Positions 24,455 through 33,970 of a DNA stretch of 64,000 nt are shown here, piece after piece. The position numbers and the translations under genes were made by a program. Below the pieces are notes generated by a model, which did no database searches, had not been told where the DNA came from, and saw nothing but the letters and a program-made list of their open reading frames with translations. Source of the DNA: Mangrovimonas sp. TPBH4. Lineage in GTDB: Bacteria > Bacteroidota > Bacteroidia > Flavobacteriales > Flavobacteriaceae. The DNA is taken from contig NZ_LBIO01000040.1 of assembly GCF_001280505.1 (NCBI RefSeq), forward strand, positions 310,001 through 374,000, written 5' to 3'. How positions within the stretch are numbered: the stretch's first letter is position 1; each line of letters begins with the position of its first letter.

Positions 24455-24569
24455 CAAACTTAACGGACTATTACATACCCTTACTAAGATCAAGTTCAGG
24501 CACTCGAACCTAAAATCCAAACAACCACATAGAAAAACTCAAAAGATACCTAGTGTCAATACAGGGCAG

Positions 24570-24606
24570 AAAAAAAGCGCTGTAAATCTTTCAATTCAGC
24601 AGCGCT
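24570..24606 (-). terminator. Intrinsic terminator of the CAU tRNA
   Basis: AGCGCTG (24576-24582) pairs with CAGCGCT (24600-24606). Read leftwards the stem is followed by seven T residues, 18 bases beyond the tRNA 3' end. Confidence 0.7.
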
Positions 24607-24623
24607 TCTATCAAGTATTTCTG

Positions 24624-24697
24624 TGGTCCCACTTGGGCTCGAACCAAGGACTTTCTGATTATGAGTCAGATACTCTAACCAACTGAGTTATAGGACC
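24624..24697 (-). tRNA. tRNA with CAU anticodon (Met elongator or Ile2)
   Basis: The 74-nt cloverleaf has a seven-pair acceptor stem (GGTCCTA with TGGGACC), D-arm with AACTCAGTTGG, anticodon loop CTCATAA inside stem CTGA/TCAG, and T-loop GGTTCGAGCC. The CCA end is not encoded. A CAU anticodon is shared by elongator Met and by Ile2, where tRNA(Ile)-lysidine synthetase modifies the C; sequence alone read by eye does not settle which. It is not an initiator, since the acceptor end is fully paired. Confidence 0.95.
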
Positions 24698-24753
24698 TGA
24701 AATTGGAGTGCAATATTACTACTAATTTTATTATACTGCAAACCTTTTTTTAA

Positions 24754-25155
24754 TTACTTGATGTCTTGACAAAGCTCCACCAATACACCGTTTGTGGATT
24801 TGGGATGCAAAAACGCCACTAACTTATTGTCAGCCCCTTTTTTAGGTATTGGGTTCAAAACTGTAAAGCCTTCTTTGGTTAGTCTTGCGATTTCCTGTTC
24901 AATATCATCCACCGCAAAAGCGATATGGTGAATCCCCTCCCCTTTTTTCTCAATAAACTTGGCAATGGGGCTGTCTGGATTACTGGCTTCTAGCAGTTCT
25001 ATCTTGTTGGGACCTGATTGGAAAAAGGAGGTCTTCACACCTTCACTTTCCACGGTTTCCTCTTTATACTTTGGCACGCCCAATAAGGCTTCAAACAAAG
25101 GATTGGACACTTCCAAATCCTTAACGGCAATACCAATGTGTTCTATTTTATTCAT
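24754..25155 (-). CDS. mce: Methylmalonyl-CoA epimerase
   Basis: The 133-residue protein has the glyoxalase/VOC fold with metal ligands in IEHIGIAVKDL (His6), NKIELLEA, GEGIHHIAFAVDDI (His region near 91-93) and GVLVELCQ (Glu near residue 129). It interconverts (R)- and (S)-methylmalonyl-CoA in the cytoplasm, linking propionyl-CoA with succinyl-CoA. The length is standard. Upstream, read leftwards, TAAATTTG (25182-25189) fits a -7 promoter box. It diverges from rbfA. Confidence 0.95.
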   Translation of the reverse strand: MNKIEHIGIAVKDLEVSNPLFEALLGVPKYKEETVESEGVKTSFFQSGPNKIELLEASNPDSPIAKFIEKKGEGIHHIAFAVDDIEQEIARLTKEGFTVLNPIPKKGADNKLVAFLHPKSTNGVLVELCQDIK

Positions 25156-25181
25156 TTTAAGTTTGTTTTCTATCTGAGGGG

Positions 25182-25189
25182 CAAATTTA
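25182..25189 (-). promoter_or_regulatory. -7 promoter box of mce
   Basis: Read leftwards, TAAATTTG fits the Bacteroidota -7 consensus TAnnTTTG, 27 bases before the mce ATG. A TTTG lies further upstream at slightly long spacing. Confidence 0.45.
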
Positions 25190-25225
25190 ATGGGACTAAA
25201 AATAAGATATTCCTCAAATATGCTC

Positions 25226-25233
25226 TATTTTTG
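25226..25233 (+). promoter_or_regulatory. -7 promoter box of rbfA
   Basis: TATTTTTG followed by CA is a near-ideal flavobacterial -7 element, 35 bases before the rbfA start. Confidence 0.5.
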
Positions 25234-25267
25234 CAGTGTATTTCCTAATTTATAAAACCTAAACACG

Positions 25268-25663
25268 TTGGAAGAGAGTCAAAGACAGAAAAAAATTGGA
25301 GGTGTTTTACAGGAAGATCTTGTAGACGTATTACAGGGCGCTGCCACAAAAGGAGGCCTTAGAGGCATTATTATTTCGGTAAGCAAGGTCAAGGTCACTA
25401 CAGATTTATCCGTTGCCAAAGTCTATTTAAGCATTTTCCCTAACGAAAAGGGTCAGGAACTTTTGGAAGGTATTCGTTCCAACACACCGTTGATTCGTCA
25501 CGAGTTGGCGCAGCGCACCAAAAACCAATTACGCCGTATGCCTAATTTGGAATTCTTTATCGACGATTCTTTGGAATATATAGACCGTATTGAACAGTCC
25601 CTAAAAGGCGAAGACAACCCGATTGAAAATCCAGACCTTTTGGACAAACGCAAAAAATCATAA
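25268..25663 (+). CDS. rbfA: 30S ribosome-binding factor A
   Basis: The 131-residue product starts at a TTG at 25268 (MEESQRQKKIGGVLQEDL); no ATG or GTG in frame precedes the conserved block. The RbfA KH-like domain shows VSKVKVTTDLSVAKVYLSIFP, then IRHELAQRTKNQLRRMPNLEF and FIDDSLEYIDRIE. RbfA helps mature the 5' end of 16S rRNA in the 30S subunit. An intrinsic terminator follows the stop, so it is transcribed separately from the permease gene downstream. Confidence 0.95.
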   Translation: MEESQRQKKIGGVLQEDLVDVLQGAATKGGLRGIIISVSKVKVTTDLSVAKVYLSIFPNEKGQELLEGIRSNTPLIRHELAQRTKNQLRRMPNLEFFIDDSLEYIDRIEQSLKGEDNPIENPDLLDKRKKS

Positions 25664-25668
25664 TCATG

Positions 25669-25696
25669 ACCACTCCACTCGGAGTGGTTTTTCTTT
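25669..25696 (+). terminator. Intrinsic terminator of rbfA
   Basis: ACCACTCC and GGAGTGGT form a stem with loop ACTC, followed by TTTTCTTT, 6 bases after the rbfA stop. Confidence 0.85.
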
Positions 25697-25743
25697 AATA
25701 CCCACTTTTCGGTTATGTTCTTTTTTCGCCTTAAATTACGGCC

Positions 25744-26955
25744 ATGAATGTATCCCTTTACATTGCCAAACGCTACCTGTTTTCCAAAAGCAGTAATAAT
25801 GCCATCAATATCATGACCCTTATTGCGGCCTCTGGTATTGTAATTGCCTCCGCGGCACTATTTATAGTCCTATCCGGTTTTGCGGGCTTAAAGGATTTTA
25901 GTCTTCAGTTTACTTCCTATGTAGATCCAGACCTTAAAATGCTGCCTGCAAAGGGGAAATCCTTTCAATTTACTGAACAGGATTCTTTGGAACTTTCCAA
26001 CATTGAAGGTGTTGCACTCTTTTCCGAAATTATAGAGGAACATGTCATTCTGGAATTCGACAACAAACGAAAATTGGCCACCATAAAAGGAGTTGACGAA
26101 CATTATACCCAAGTAACCCATATTGATTCTATGGTAGCATATGGATTTTGGTTTGAAAAAGAAACGGACCAAGTGGTTTGTGGATGGGGTATTTCAAGCA
26201 GTCTGTCTTTGGGAGTTTTGGATTATGCCAAGCAACTTAAGATTTACGTACCCAAACCAGGAACGGGGCAAATTACTTCTGTAAAAGGCGCTTTCAATTC
26301 TATAAATGCTGTGAATACAGGGGTTTTTCAAATCAATGAAGATTTAGACAATTCGTATGTCTACTCCAACTTGGAAACCGCTAAATTTCTACTGAACTAC
26401 AACGATAACCAAATAAGCAGCATTGAGGTAAAACTACATCCAAATGCCAATGAAGCGCAGATAAGACAAGCTCTGAACGACACGTTTGGAGACCGTTTTA
26501 TCATGAAAAATAGAACAGAGCTTAACGACTCACTCAACAAAATGCTCAACTCTGAAAACTTGTTTGTATACCTTGTATTTACTTTGGTAATTGCTATTGC
26601 CCTGTTCAACGTTATAGGATCCCTTATCATGATGATTCTGGACAAAAAGGAGTCCTTACACACCCTATTTAATTTGGGGACACCTACCAATGCCATAAAG
26701 CGTATTTTCTTCCTTCAGGGAAGTTTAATGACGATTTTAGCAGGTGTTACCGGAATCGTGATTGGATTTATTCTAGTGATATTGCAACAGCAATTCAGTT
26801 TGGTCATGATTACCCCATCATTACCCTACCCCGTAGTTATACAGCCAATCAACTTTGTTGTGGTATTTGTAACGGTAGGACTTCTAGGAGTAGTAGCTTC
26901 CAAAATTGCTTCTGGAAGAATATCGAAAGCTTTAGTTAGACAAACTGGTAATTAG
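25744..26955 (+). CDS. LolC/E-like ABC transporter permease (FtsX/MacB family)
   Basis: The 403-residue protein has one N-terminal membrane segment (about 20-45, IMTLIAASGIVIASAALFIV), a large periplasmic MacB-PCD-like domain (about 48-270) and three C-terminal segments (about 275-300, 325-350 and 370-390). The opening SLYIAKRYLFSKSSNNAINI is characteristic of LolC/LolE-type permeases that extract lipoproteins from the inner membrane. In Bacteroidota these are often encoded without an adjacent ATPase, as here. The last 20 bases overlap the 3' end of the converging dusB gene. Confidence 0.88.
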   Translation: MNVSLYIAKRYLFSKSSNNAINIMTLIAASGIVIASAALFIVLSGFAGLKDFSLQFTSYVDPDLKMLPAKGKSFQFTEQDSLELSNIEGVALFSEIIEEHVILEFDNKRKLATIKGVDEHYTQVTHIDSMVAYGFWFEKETDQVVCGWGISSSLSLGVLDYAKQLKIYVPKPGTGQITSVKGAFNSINAVNTGVFQINEDLDNSYVYSNLETAKFLLNYNDNQISSIEVKLHPNANEAQIRQALNDTFGDRFIMKNRTELNDSLNKMLNSENLFVYLVFTLVIAIALFNVIGSLIMMILDKKESLHTLFNLGTPTNAIKRIFFLQGSLMTILAGVTGIVIGFILVILQQQFSLVMITPSLPYPVVIQPINFVVVFVTVGLLGVVASKIASGRISKALVRQTGN

Positions 26956-27928
26956 AAAACTTGTCCAACACCTCATCAAAAGCATCAAATACATCCTTAG
27001 CATCATCACTGGTTACCATTTTGGTTCGGTATTCCTTGAAGTTTGGAATTCCTTTGAAGTAGTTGGTATAGTGACGTCTGGTTTCAAAAACGCCTAACTT
27101 TTCACCTTTCCAATCGATCGCCATTTGAAGATGACGTCTAGCAGCTTCCACACGCTCTTCCAAAGAAATAGGCGCTAAGTGCTCACCCGTGTTGAAAAAG
27201 TGCTTTACCTGTTTAAAAAACCAAGGATTTCCAATGGTAGCACGACCTATCATACAGCCATCCAAACCATAGCTATCACGCATTTCCATAGCGCGCTCAG
27301 GCGTATCCACATCACCATTTCCAAAGACAGGAATGTGCATTCTTGGGTTGTTTTTAACCTCTGCAATCGGGCGCCAATCAGCATTCCCCTTGTACATTTG
27401 CGCTCTGGTTCGGCCATGGATAGAAATGGCCTTACAGCCTACGTCCTGGAGACGTTCTGCAACTTCTACAATCCTAATGGAATCATGGTCCCAACCTAAT
27501 CTAGTCTTTACGGTAATGGGCAAATTGGTACGTTTCACCATTTCGGCAGTTAAGGTTTCCATCAAGCATACATCTTTCAATATTCCTGCCCCGGCACCTT
27601 TACTCACCACCTTCTTTACAGGACAACCAAAATTGATGTCAATCATATCCGGATTGGACTTTTCAACAATATCAATGGTTTTGAGCATACTGTCTAAATT
27701 GGCACCAAAAATCTGAATCCCAACAGGACGCTCCTTCTCATAAATATCCAGTTTCATGGTACTTTTAGCCGCATCGCGAATAAGCCCTTCACTCGAGATA
27801 AATTCCGTAAATACCACATCTGCCCCCTGCTCCTTGCACAGTGCACGGAACGGTGGATCACTTACATCTTCCATAGGTGCCAAAAGCAACGGAAAATCAG
27901 GAAGTTCTAAATTGCCAATCTTTACCAT
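26936..27928 (-). CDS. dusB: tRNA-dihydrouridine synthase B
   Basis: From ATG 27928 the product has 330 residues beginning MVKIGNLELPDFPLLLAPME; a longer frame to 27973 exists but has no family similarity in its first 15 residues. The FMN TIM-barrel shows APMEDVSDPPFR, FTEFISSEGL, DINFGCPVKKVV with catalytic Cys102, and VKTRLGWD, ISIHGRTRAQMYKG and GNGDVDTPE. It reduces specific uridines in the D-loop of tRNAs. The 3' end overlaps the permease gene tail by 20 bases. Confidence 0.95.
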   Translation of the reverse strand: MVKIGNLELPDFPLLLAPMEDVSDPPFRALCKEQGADVVFTEFISSEGLIRDAAKSTMKLDIYEKERPVGIQIFGANLDSMLKTIDIVEKSNPDMIDINFGCPVKKVVSKGAGAGILKDVCLMETLTAEMVKRTNLPITVKTRLGWDHDSIRIVEVAERLQDVGCKAISIHGRTRAQMYKGNADWRPIAEVKNNPRMHIPVFGNGDVDTPERAMEMRDSYGLDGCMIGRATIGNPWFFKQVKHFFNTGEHLAPISLEERVEAARRHLQMAIDWKGEKLGVFETRRHYTNYFKGIPNFKEYRTKMVTSDDAKDVFDAFDEVLDKFSNYQFV

Positions 27929-28025
27929 AATAGCCCATTTTGCTGCAAAATTACATCTTTTTGCCCAATTCACTTCTTTTCCAATGAAATAGTGCTTTTG
28001 ATAGGAAGACTTAATAGCGGGAAAA

Positions 28026-30443
28026 TCAATTTTCCTGAGAACCCAATCGGTCTAGCTCTTGAAGGTCTTTACTTGTTTCAGATTCAGAAGTAAGGGTGGT
28101 ATTTCCAAAATTATAGCGCAAGCCCACTTTAATGGTTCGGCTGTCCACATCGTTGTAGCGTGAATTATACTGATTCAAAAACCTTGTGGCATCTTCCATA
28201 TCTTGCATATTGAACAGGTCTTCTGCCGTAAGGGATACCACCAATTTCTTTTTACAGAGCGTTTTTGAAATGGACAGACTGGACACCAATCTATCTTCTA
28301 CAATTCTGAACCCTTGCAGGTTTTTGCCCACCCAAATTAGATTGAGGTTGGCATTTAAACTTTTATCCTTTAAAAACTGCCAATTGTTACTCAATTCACT
28401 GTAGTTGGACCACTGACTCAATGTGATATCCTCACCCCAAAAAGTAGCTTCATCCTGAATGTTATAAAACGACGTTACCGCATATAGATACCAACGTGGA
28501 GAGACATAAAAATTTACCAAAAAGTCGAAACCAAACTCGATGGTTTTATCAAAATTAACGGGCGCATAGGTGAGAATATTATTGACATTGTCCTGTGCTG
28601 GCAATTCGTAAATATTGTTTTTGTTTACCTTGTAGTAAGCCTCTACCGTATAGGTGCTTTTATAAGAAGCTCCAATTACCGCATGGTCAATAAATACCGG
28701 CTGTAGCTTAGGATTTCCTACAACCACTGTATTATCGTTTAAATACAGTTTAAAAGGGTTCAGGCTTTGATAATCTGGCCTATTGATACTGCGTTTGTAG
28801 TTGGTATACAGACTCAAATCGTCTGATGCCTTAAAACTAATGCTTGCCGTAGGAAACCAACTCAAGTAATCCTGTTTGTTTACTTCGTTGTTACTTATGG
28901 AAATTCCTTTTAAATGGGTTTTCTCAACCCGTAAACCAAAGTTCAAACTCCACAAATCCCAATCGTTTGCAAAATCCACATACCCTGCATAAATGTATTC
29001 TCTGTAGTCAAAAGCATCTGAATTATCGGGATTCAAAATTTGCTGACTCCCAAAAACATCAAATTGCGTAATATCGCTATTGGTAGAAATGCTCGAAAAC
29101 TTTAGACCTGTTTCAAAACTTGACACTTCCGAAGCGCCTTTGGCATAATCCAATTGCGAAGTGAAGATGTTTGTGTTTTGGTTGCTATAAGTATTATAGC
29201 TTGTGGTCTGCAAAAACTGATCGCTACTATCAAAATAATTACTACTCACACCCTGGTCCCGCGAATACCCATAGGTTGTATAATGTGCATTCCCCGAAAG
29301 TTGTTCCCCTTCATCATTGAAGGTATGTAAGTAATCCAAATTAAACCCCAGATTGTGCTTTTCATCAATAGACATATTATTCGCATCAAAATAATACATC
29401 AAGGACTCGTTGGCATCAAACACCTCACTGGTATTTCTGATACTGTATTCAAAATCCGGCATCCACAGGGTGTTGGTTGAAAAACTCAAGGTGCTTTGCT
29501 TGCTCAACATATAATCCATATACACATCCAAATTGTGTGTTTTGGACCAAGTATTTCTATTTACCGAGGATAACCAAATTTGGTCAATATTCTGATTGTT
29601 GTCAAAGTAATTGATTTCCTCGTCTGAATCTCTATTGATCTTGTTTTGTGTATAGCTGTAATTGGCAGAAATGTTCAGTTTTTTGGTCTTGAAATAATGC
29701 CCCATTCCCCCATTGTACCTAGGAAATACACCTTGCGTAAAATTACCCAATACATTCCCTTTGTAACCGGTCACCAAATTTTTTCCCATGATAATGTTGA
29801 TGACCACACCGCTCTCAGCATCGTACTTTGCCGATGGGTTGGTAATAACCTCAACAGATTTTATGGAACTCGCCGAAGCCCCTTCCAAAAGCTGGGTAAG
29901 TTCTGAAGAGGACAAATTTACCTTACGGTTGTTTATGTATACCGTAGGTGCCATACTTTTTACCATGATGCTGTTATCCACCACCAATACACCAGGGGTG
30001 CTCTGGATGACCTGTAACATATTTCCTTCGGTAAGTGCCGTGTTCTCCACCTCAAATACCAATCGATCTGCTTCCTTTTTAATGGTCGGTTTTTTATAGG
30101 TAATATTCACCTCCTCAAGGCTCTGTAAATCTTCCTCCATAACCATCACCCCTAAATCCAGATTACCATTCAATGTAATTTGCTTTTGGATGTCTTTATA
30201 GCCAATAAACGACACGGTAAGCATATAGGAACCCAACTGCAAATTTGCAACTTCAAAGTTACCACTGTCATCCGTGGCACTTCCTTTTACAAATTCACCA
30301 GAACCATCAATTTCAAGCATAACATTGGCATAGGAAATAGGATTGCTGTGAACATCCACAACCCTTCCTTTTACGAAGACTCCTTGTCCAAAACTCAATG
30401 ATGTAACCAGAAAAAGTAGGTTGATTAAGGGTGTTAATTTCAA
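28026..30443 (-). CDS. TonB-dependent-receptor-like outer-membrane protein (OMP beta-barrel family)
   Basis: The 805-residue protein has a signal peptide (LLFLVTSLSFGQ), a carboxypeptidase-D-like domain (about 22-110: VKGRVVDVHSNPISYANV), a plug-like region (about 120-215: MLQVIQSTPGVLVVDNSI, KSVEVITNPSAKYDAESG) and a C-terminal beta-barrel (outer membrane beta-barrel family 3). Such receptors are encoded singly, without SusD. The ligand, perhaps a metal complex or peptide, cannot be told. It is divergent from lepA across 157 bases. The annotation depends on overall pattern; no classical TonB box was identified. Confidence 0.88.
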   Translation of the reverse strand: MKLTPLINLLFLVTSLSFGQGVFVKGRVVDVHSNPISYANVMLEIDGSGEFVKGSATDDSGNFEVANLQLGSYMLTVSFIGYKDIQKQITLNGNLDLGVMVMEEDLQSLEEVNITYKKPTIKKEADRLVFEVENTALTEGNMLQVIQSTPGVLVVDNSIMVKSMAPTVYINNRKVNLSSSELTQLLEGASASSIKSVEVITNPSAKYDAESGVVINIIMGKNLVTGYKGNVLGNFTQGVFPRYNGGMGHYFKTKKLNISANYSYTQNKINRDSDEEINYFDNNQNIDQIWLSSVNRNTWSKTHNLDVYMDYMLSKQSTLSFSTNTLWMPDFEYSIRNTSEVFDANESLMYYFDANNMSIDEKHNLGFNLDYLHTFNDEGEQLSGNAHYTTYGYSRDQGVSSNYFDSSDQFLQTTSYNTYSNQNTNIFTSQLDYAKGASEVSSFETGLKFSSISTNSDITQFDVFGSQQILNPDNSDAFDYREYIYAGYVDFANDWDLWSLNFGLRVEKTHLKGISISNNEVNKQDYLSWFPTASISFKASDDLSLYTNYKRSINRPDYQSLNPFKLYLNDNTVVVGNPKLQPVFIDHAVIGASYKSTYTVEAYYKVNKNNIYELPAQDNVNNILTYAPVNFDKTIEFGFDFLVNFYVSPRWYLYAVTSFYNIQDEATFWGEDITLSQWSNYSELSNNWQFLKDKSLNANLNLIWVGKNLQGFRIVEDRLVSSLSISKTLCKKKLVVSLTAEDLFNMQDMEDATRFLNQYNSRYNDVDSRTIKVGLRYNFGNTTLTSESETSKDLQELDRLGSQEN

Positions 30444-30564
30444 GTTAAATTAGCTTTAGGATATTGCAATATACTATTTGTTTCGATATAACATTTATGG
30501 ATTTCCGTTATTTTTAATGTTTCTTTTGTTGTAAATAATTCATCACAAAGCATAATAAATCAAT

Positions 30565-30572
30565 TATATTTG
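30565..30572 (+). promoter_or_regulatory. -7 promoter box of lepA
   Basis: TATATTTG followed by CAG fits TAnnTTTG, 29 bases before the lepA ATG. The -33 element is not clear. Confidence 0.45.
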
Positions 30573-30600
30573 CAGAATCTTATGTATGTAAGTACCAATT

Positions 30601-32397
30601 ATGAAGCACATTAGAAACTTTTGCATTATTGCACATATCGACCACGGTAAGAGTACCTTAGCAGATCGTTTGTTGGATTTTACGGGCTCGGTAACAGAGC
30701 GTGAAAAACAGGATCAGTTATTGGACAACATGGACTTGGAACGCGAGCGTGGTATTACTATTAAATCGCATGCCATTCAAATGGAATATATCCATGATGG
30801 CGAAACCTATATCCTGAACCTTATTGACACCCCTGGGCACGTGGATTTCTCATACGAGGTTTCCCGCTCCATTGCGGCCTGTGAAGGCGCTTTATTGATT
30901 GTAGATGCCGCTCAGAGCATTCAGGCCCAAACCATTTCCAACCTATATCTGGCCTTGGAAAATGATTTGGAAATCATTCCGGTATTGAACAAAGTAGATT
31001 TACCGAGTGCCAATCCAGAAGAAGTAACCGATGATATTGTAGACCTCCTAGGTTGCGATCCTTCCGAAGTGATTCCTGCCAGTGCCAAAACCGGTTTGGG
31101 AATCCAGGACATTTTAACCGCGATTATCGATCGCATTCCAGCTCCAAAAGGAAATTCAGACGAGCCATTACAAGCCTTGATTTTTGACTCTGTTTACAAC
31201 CCTTTTAGAGGCGTTGAAACCTACTTTAGGGTAATTAATGGTTCGATTAAAAAAGGCCAGCAAATTAAGTTTATCGCTACCGGCAAAACCTATTTTGCAG
31301 ACGAGGTAGGAACCTTAAAACTGAAGCAACACCCACAAAAGGAAATTAAGGCAGGAGACGTAGGCTATTTAATTACGGGAATCAAAGAAGCTAAGGAAGT
31401 AAAGGTGGGTGACACCATTACCGATGCCAAAGAGCCAACCAAAAACGCCATTGGTGGTTTTGAGGATGTGAAGCCTATGGTATTTGCGGGGATTTATCCT
31501 GTAGACACCGAAGATTACGAAGAGCTGAGAGCCTCTATGGAAAAGCTGCAGCTTAACGATGCCTCCTTGGTATTCCAACCAGAAAGTTCAGCAGCGCTAG
31601 GTTTTGGTTTTAGATGTGGATTCTTGGGAATGCTACACTTGGAAATCATCCAAGAACGCTTGGAACGTGAGTTTGATATGACCGTAATTACTACGGTTCC
31701 TAACGTGTCCTACCACGCCTTTACCAATAAAAATCCAGATGAGGTTATCATTGTAAACAACCCATCGGATTTACCGGAACCTTCCACCTTGAACCGCGTG
31801 GAAGAACCTTATATTAAAGCCACCATCATTACCAAGGCCGACTTTGTTGGTAACGTAATGTCCTTATGTATAGAAAAACGTGGACAGATTACCAATCAAA
31901 CTTATTTAACACCAGAGCGTGTAGAATTAAGTTTTGATATGCCATTGGCCGAAATTGTATTCGACTTTTACGATCGTTTAAAAACTGTGTCCAAGGGCTA
32001 TGCTTCTTTCGACTACTCGCCTATTGGTATGCGCGCTTCTAAACTGGTGCGTGTGGACATTCTGTTGAACGCACAGACAGTAGATGCCCTTTCGGCTCTT
32101 ATTCATGCTGATAACGCCTACCACATTGGTAAAAAAATGTGTGAGAAGCTTAAGGAATTGATCCCAAGACAACAGTTCGATATTCCTATCCAGGCAGCTA
32201 TTGGTGCCAAGATTATTGCACGTGAAACCATTAAAGCCCTTAGAAAGGACGTTACCGCAAAATGTTACGGTGGGGATATTTCACGTAAGCGTAAACTATT
32301 GGAAAAACAGAAAAAAGGTAAGAAACGTATGCGCCAAGTAGGGAACGTAGAAATCCCTCAGCAAGCCTTTATGGCCGTTTTAAAGCTTAACGATTAA
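30601..32397 (+). CDS. lepA: Elongation factor 4 (LepA)
   Basis: The 598-residue GTPase has the P-loop AHIDHGKST (11-19), [11 protein letters not shown], the base-specificity motif NKVDLPSA, the domain-II and EF-G-like V domains and the LepA-specific C-terminal domain ([41 protein letters not shown] split here). Length is exactly that of the family. LepA acts on ribosomes during initiation/elongation under stress. A strong intrinsic terminator lies 22 bases after the stop. Confidence 0.98.
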   Translation: MKHIRNFCIIAHIDHGKSTLADRLLDFTGSVTEREKQDQLLDNMDLERERGITIKSHAIQMEYIHDGETYILNLIDTPGHVDFSYEVSRSIAACEGALLIVDAAQSIQAQTISNLYLALENDLEIIPVLNKVDLPSANPEEVTDDIVDLLGCDPSEVIPASAKTGLGIQDILTAIIDRIPAPKGNSDEPLQALIFDSVYNPFRGVETYFRVINGSIKKGQQIKFIATGKTYFADEVGTLKLKQHPQKEIKAGDVGYLITGIKEAKEVKVGDTITDAKEPTKNAIGGFEDVKPMVFAGIYPVDTEDYEELRASMEKLQLNDASLVFQPESSAALGFGFRCGFLGMLHLEIIQERLEREFDMTVITTVPNVSYHAFTNKNPDEVIIVNNPSDLPEPSTLNRVEEPYIKATIITKADFVGNVMSLCIEKRGQITNQTYLTPERVELSFDMPLAEIVFDFYDRLKTVSKGYASFDYSPIGMRASKLVRVDILLNAQTVDALSALIHADNAYHIGKKMCEKLKELIPRQQFDIPIQAAIGAKIIARETIKALRKDVTAKCYGGDISRKRKLLEKQKKGKKRMRQVGNVEIPQQAFMAVLKLND

Positions 32398-32419
32398 GTT
32401 GATGCCTTCCTAGATATCA

Positions 32420-32454
32420 AAAAGCCCTGTAATATTTACAGGGCTTTTGTTTTT
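32420..32454 (+). terminator. Intrinsic terminator of lepA
   Basis: AAAAGCCCTGTAA pairs with TTACAGGGCTTTT and is followed by GTTTTTG; a smaller T-tract exists on the other strand. Confidence 0.9.
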
Positions 32455-32572
32455 GATGAATCTGTGGCTAGACACTTTGTAAAATAGGTAGTAACCCAAA
32501 TCATAATTATATTATTTTTATAAAAATTTAGAAATCAAATAAACCTTCTTATTTCCAAAAAGTATATTTAAC

Positions 32573-32803
32573 ATGGTAGTTTTAATTTTAAAAACCATCA
32601 TTGTTCTCTTTTCAGTATTCTCAGGAATAAAAATGATGATTCTTTGGAACGAAAACAATACTCTATTTGATAATTATTTTATAGAAGGTTCAGAGTCATT
32701 TCCTTCAGTAGAAGAACAAAAAGAAATAGACAAATTTCAGTTATATAAAAAATTTTTTTTCAGTTCGATCATTGTTCTTATGGTTTATGAAGTATTCTTT
32801 TAA
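32573..32803 (+). CDS. Hypothetical small membrane protein
   Basis: This 76-residue frame has two hydrophobic segments (about 3-25 and 58-75) around a short acidic loop (SFPSVEEQKEIDKFQ). The family is not recognised. It sits at the start of an AT-rich pocket of orphan genes between lepA and the antiporter gene. The ATG at 32573 follows an A-rich leader; coding evidence is limited to the clean two-helix pattern. Confidence 0.5.
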   Translation: MVVLILKTIIVLFSVFSGIKMMILWNENNTLFDNYFIEGSESFPSVEEQKEIDKFQLYKKFFFSSIIVLMVYEVFF

Positions 32804-32950
32804 TTTCAACTTGACTCCTAACTGTAACAATTATTAAAAGATTTTCCTAGTTAATACCCAAACAATCTCCCAAGGGGCCAATTAAATTTCCCTTTTGAAA
32901 GTGGTTGAGGGAGATATTTACTTTCTTAAGTATAAAAAGCTAGTTAAAAA

Positions 32951-33310
32951 CTAATGCTTTAAACTCCAATCAAAAGCATATTTTTTAACCATTATCACAA
33001 CGGCTAGTATATTTAGCACAGAAAGAGGTAGGCCAACCAACAATAATTTGGCTGCGTTTGTTGATGGTATTGTAAACTCACTTAACTCTGATAATAATGA
33101 CAAGAACATAAACATGCTCATTATTACAAATACAGTTGTAATTAGGAGGCCTGATAGTTTATTTTTAAATACTATCTGCAGGATTAAAAGAATTGCCAGT
33201 AGTGAGGAAAAGGGATGAATTGATATTGGGGGTGTAAACCCTGCAAGAAGTACCAAAATGGTCAAGTAGTACTCAGGAAACTCTTGAAGTAAAAATTTTA
33301 ATTGATTCAA
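32951..33310 (-). CDS. Hypothetical integral membrane protein
   Basis: The 119-residue product has four hydrophobic segments (about 13-30, 35-50, 52-75 and 88-110). The family is not recognised. It ends about 147 bases from the preceding small membrane-protein gene and diverges from the next hypothetical gene. Base composition is lower in G+C than that of the flanking core genes. Confidence 0.55.
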   Translation of the reverse strand: MNQLKFLLQEFPEYYLTILVLLAGFTPPISIHPFSSLLAILLILQIVFKNKLSGLLITTVFVIMSMFMFLSLLSELSEFTIPSTNAAKLLLVGLPLSVLNILAVVIMVKKYAFDWSLKH

Positions 33311-33453
33311 TTTCTATAAGGTTGGTTTTAACCAAGAACGTATTACCTTATAAATTATTTTGTTATATCTCAAGGAAACATTAAATAGTTCATCCCTTAA
33401 AGGGATAATGAGAGGAAAAGGACAGTGTTGCTTATGTTTGTATTCAAAAAAGT

Positions 33454-33831
33454 ATGCTCCAAAGAAATAGAAAACGAAACGCCTTGTCAAAAAATAAATC
33501 TAAACAACAATCTCTAAAAAAACGTTGGCGACTTTTAATTTTGTTGCTTTTATGTATTTCCGTAGCTACGACAGGTAAAATTTTGTCAGACAAAGAAATT
33601 GATACCATTGCAAACTGCAACAATGAAATTATGGGCTTTATAGAAGGAATTGACCATAGAAATAAACGTGGCGACTATTTTCACTATGTATTCATGATTG
33701 AAAATAAAAGATACAAAGGCACTGAAAGCACAATAGGGCTAAGAAACAAAATGAATATAGGGGATTCTATAATTATTGAATATGCATGTGACAATTTGAA
33801 TTACCACAGAATTAAACCTATTGATGATTAA
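33454..33831 (+). CDS. Hypothetical protein with one membrane segment
   Basis: The 125-residue product has a very basic N-terminus (QRNRKRNALSKNKSKQQS), one membrane segment (about 27-43) and a small beta-rich extracytoplasmic domain (EIMGFIEGIDHRNKRGDY, FHYVFMIENKRYKGTES, NIGDSIIIEYACDNL). The last part resembles small DUF3592-like proteins in general pattern only. It lies in the AT-rich orphan pocket. Confidence 0.55.
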   Translation: MLQRNRKRNALSKNKSKQQSLKKRWRLLILLLLCISVATTGKILSDKEIDTIANCNNEIMGFIEGIDHRNKRGDYFHYVFMIENKRYKGTESTIGLRNKMNIGDSIIIEYACDNLNYHRIKPIDD

Positions 33832-33970
33832 CACCCCTTCAGTCACCTCAAGGGGACTAATAATGAGCGTAAGCAAATTCCCGTAATGGGGTTTGATCGC
33901 TATATTTTCAATTGCAAAAAGGTACCAGTGTAATACTGGTGCTAGCGGTAGCACGCAATACAATCGCACA

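Noticed and set aside
33900-33970. ACCAGT...ACTGGT hairpin as a possible RNA gene
   Set aside because: Short stem, no T-tract and no recognisable RNA family; could be part of a weak terminator but evidence is insufficient.
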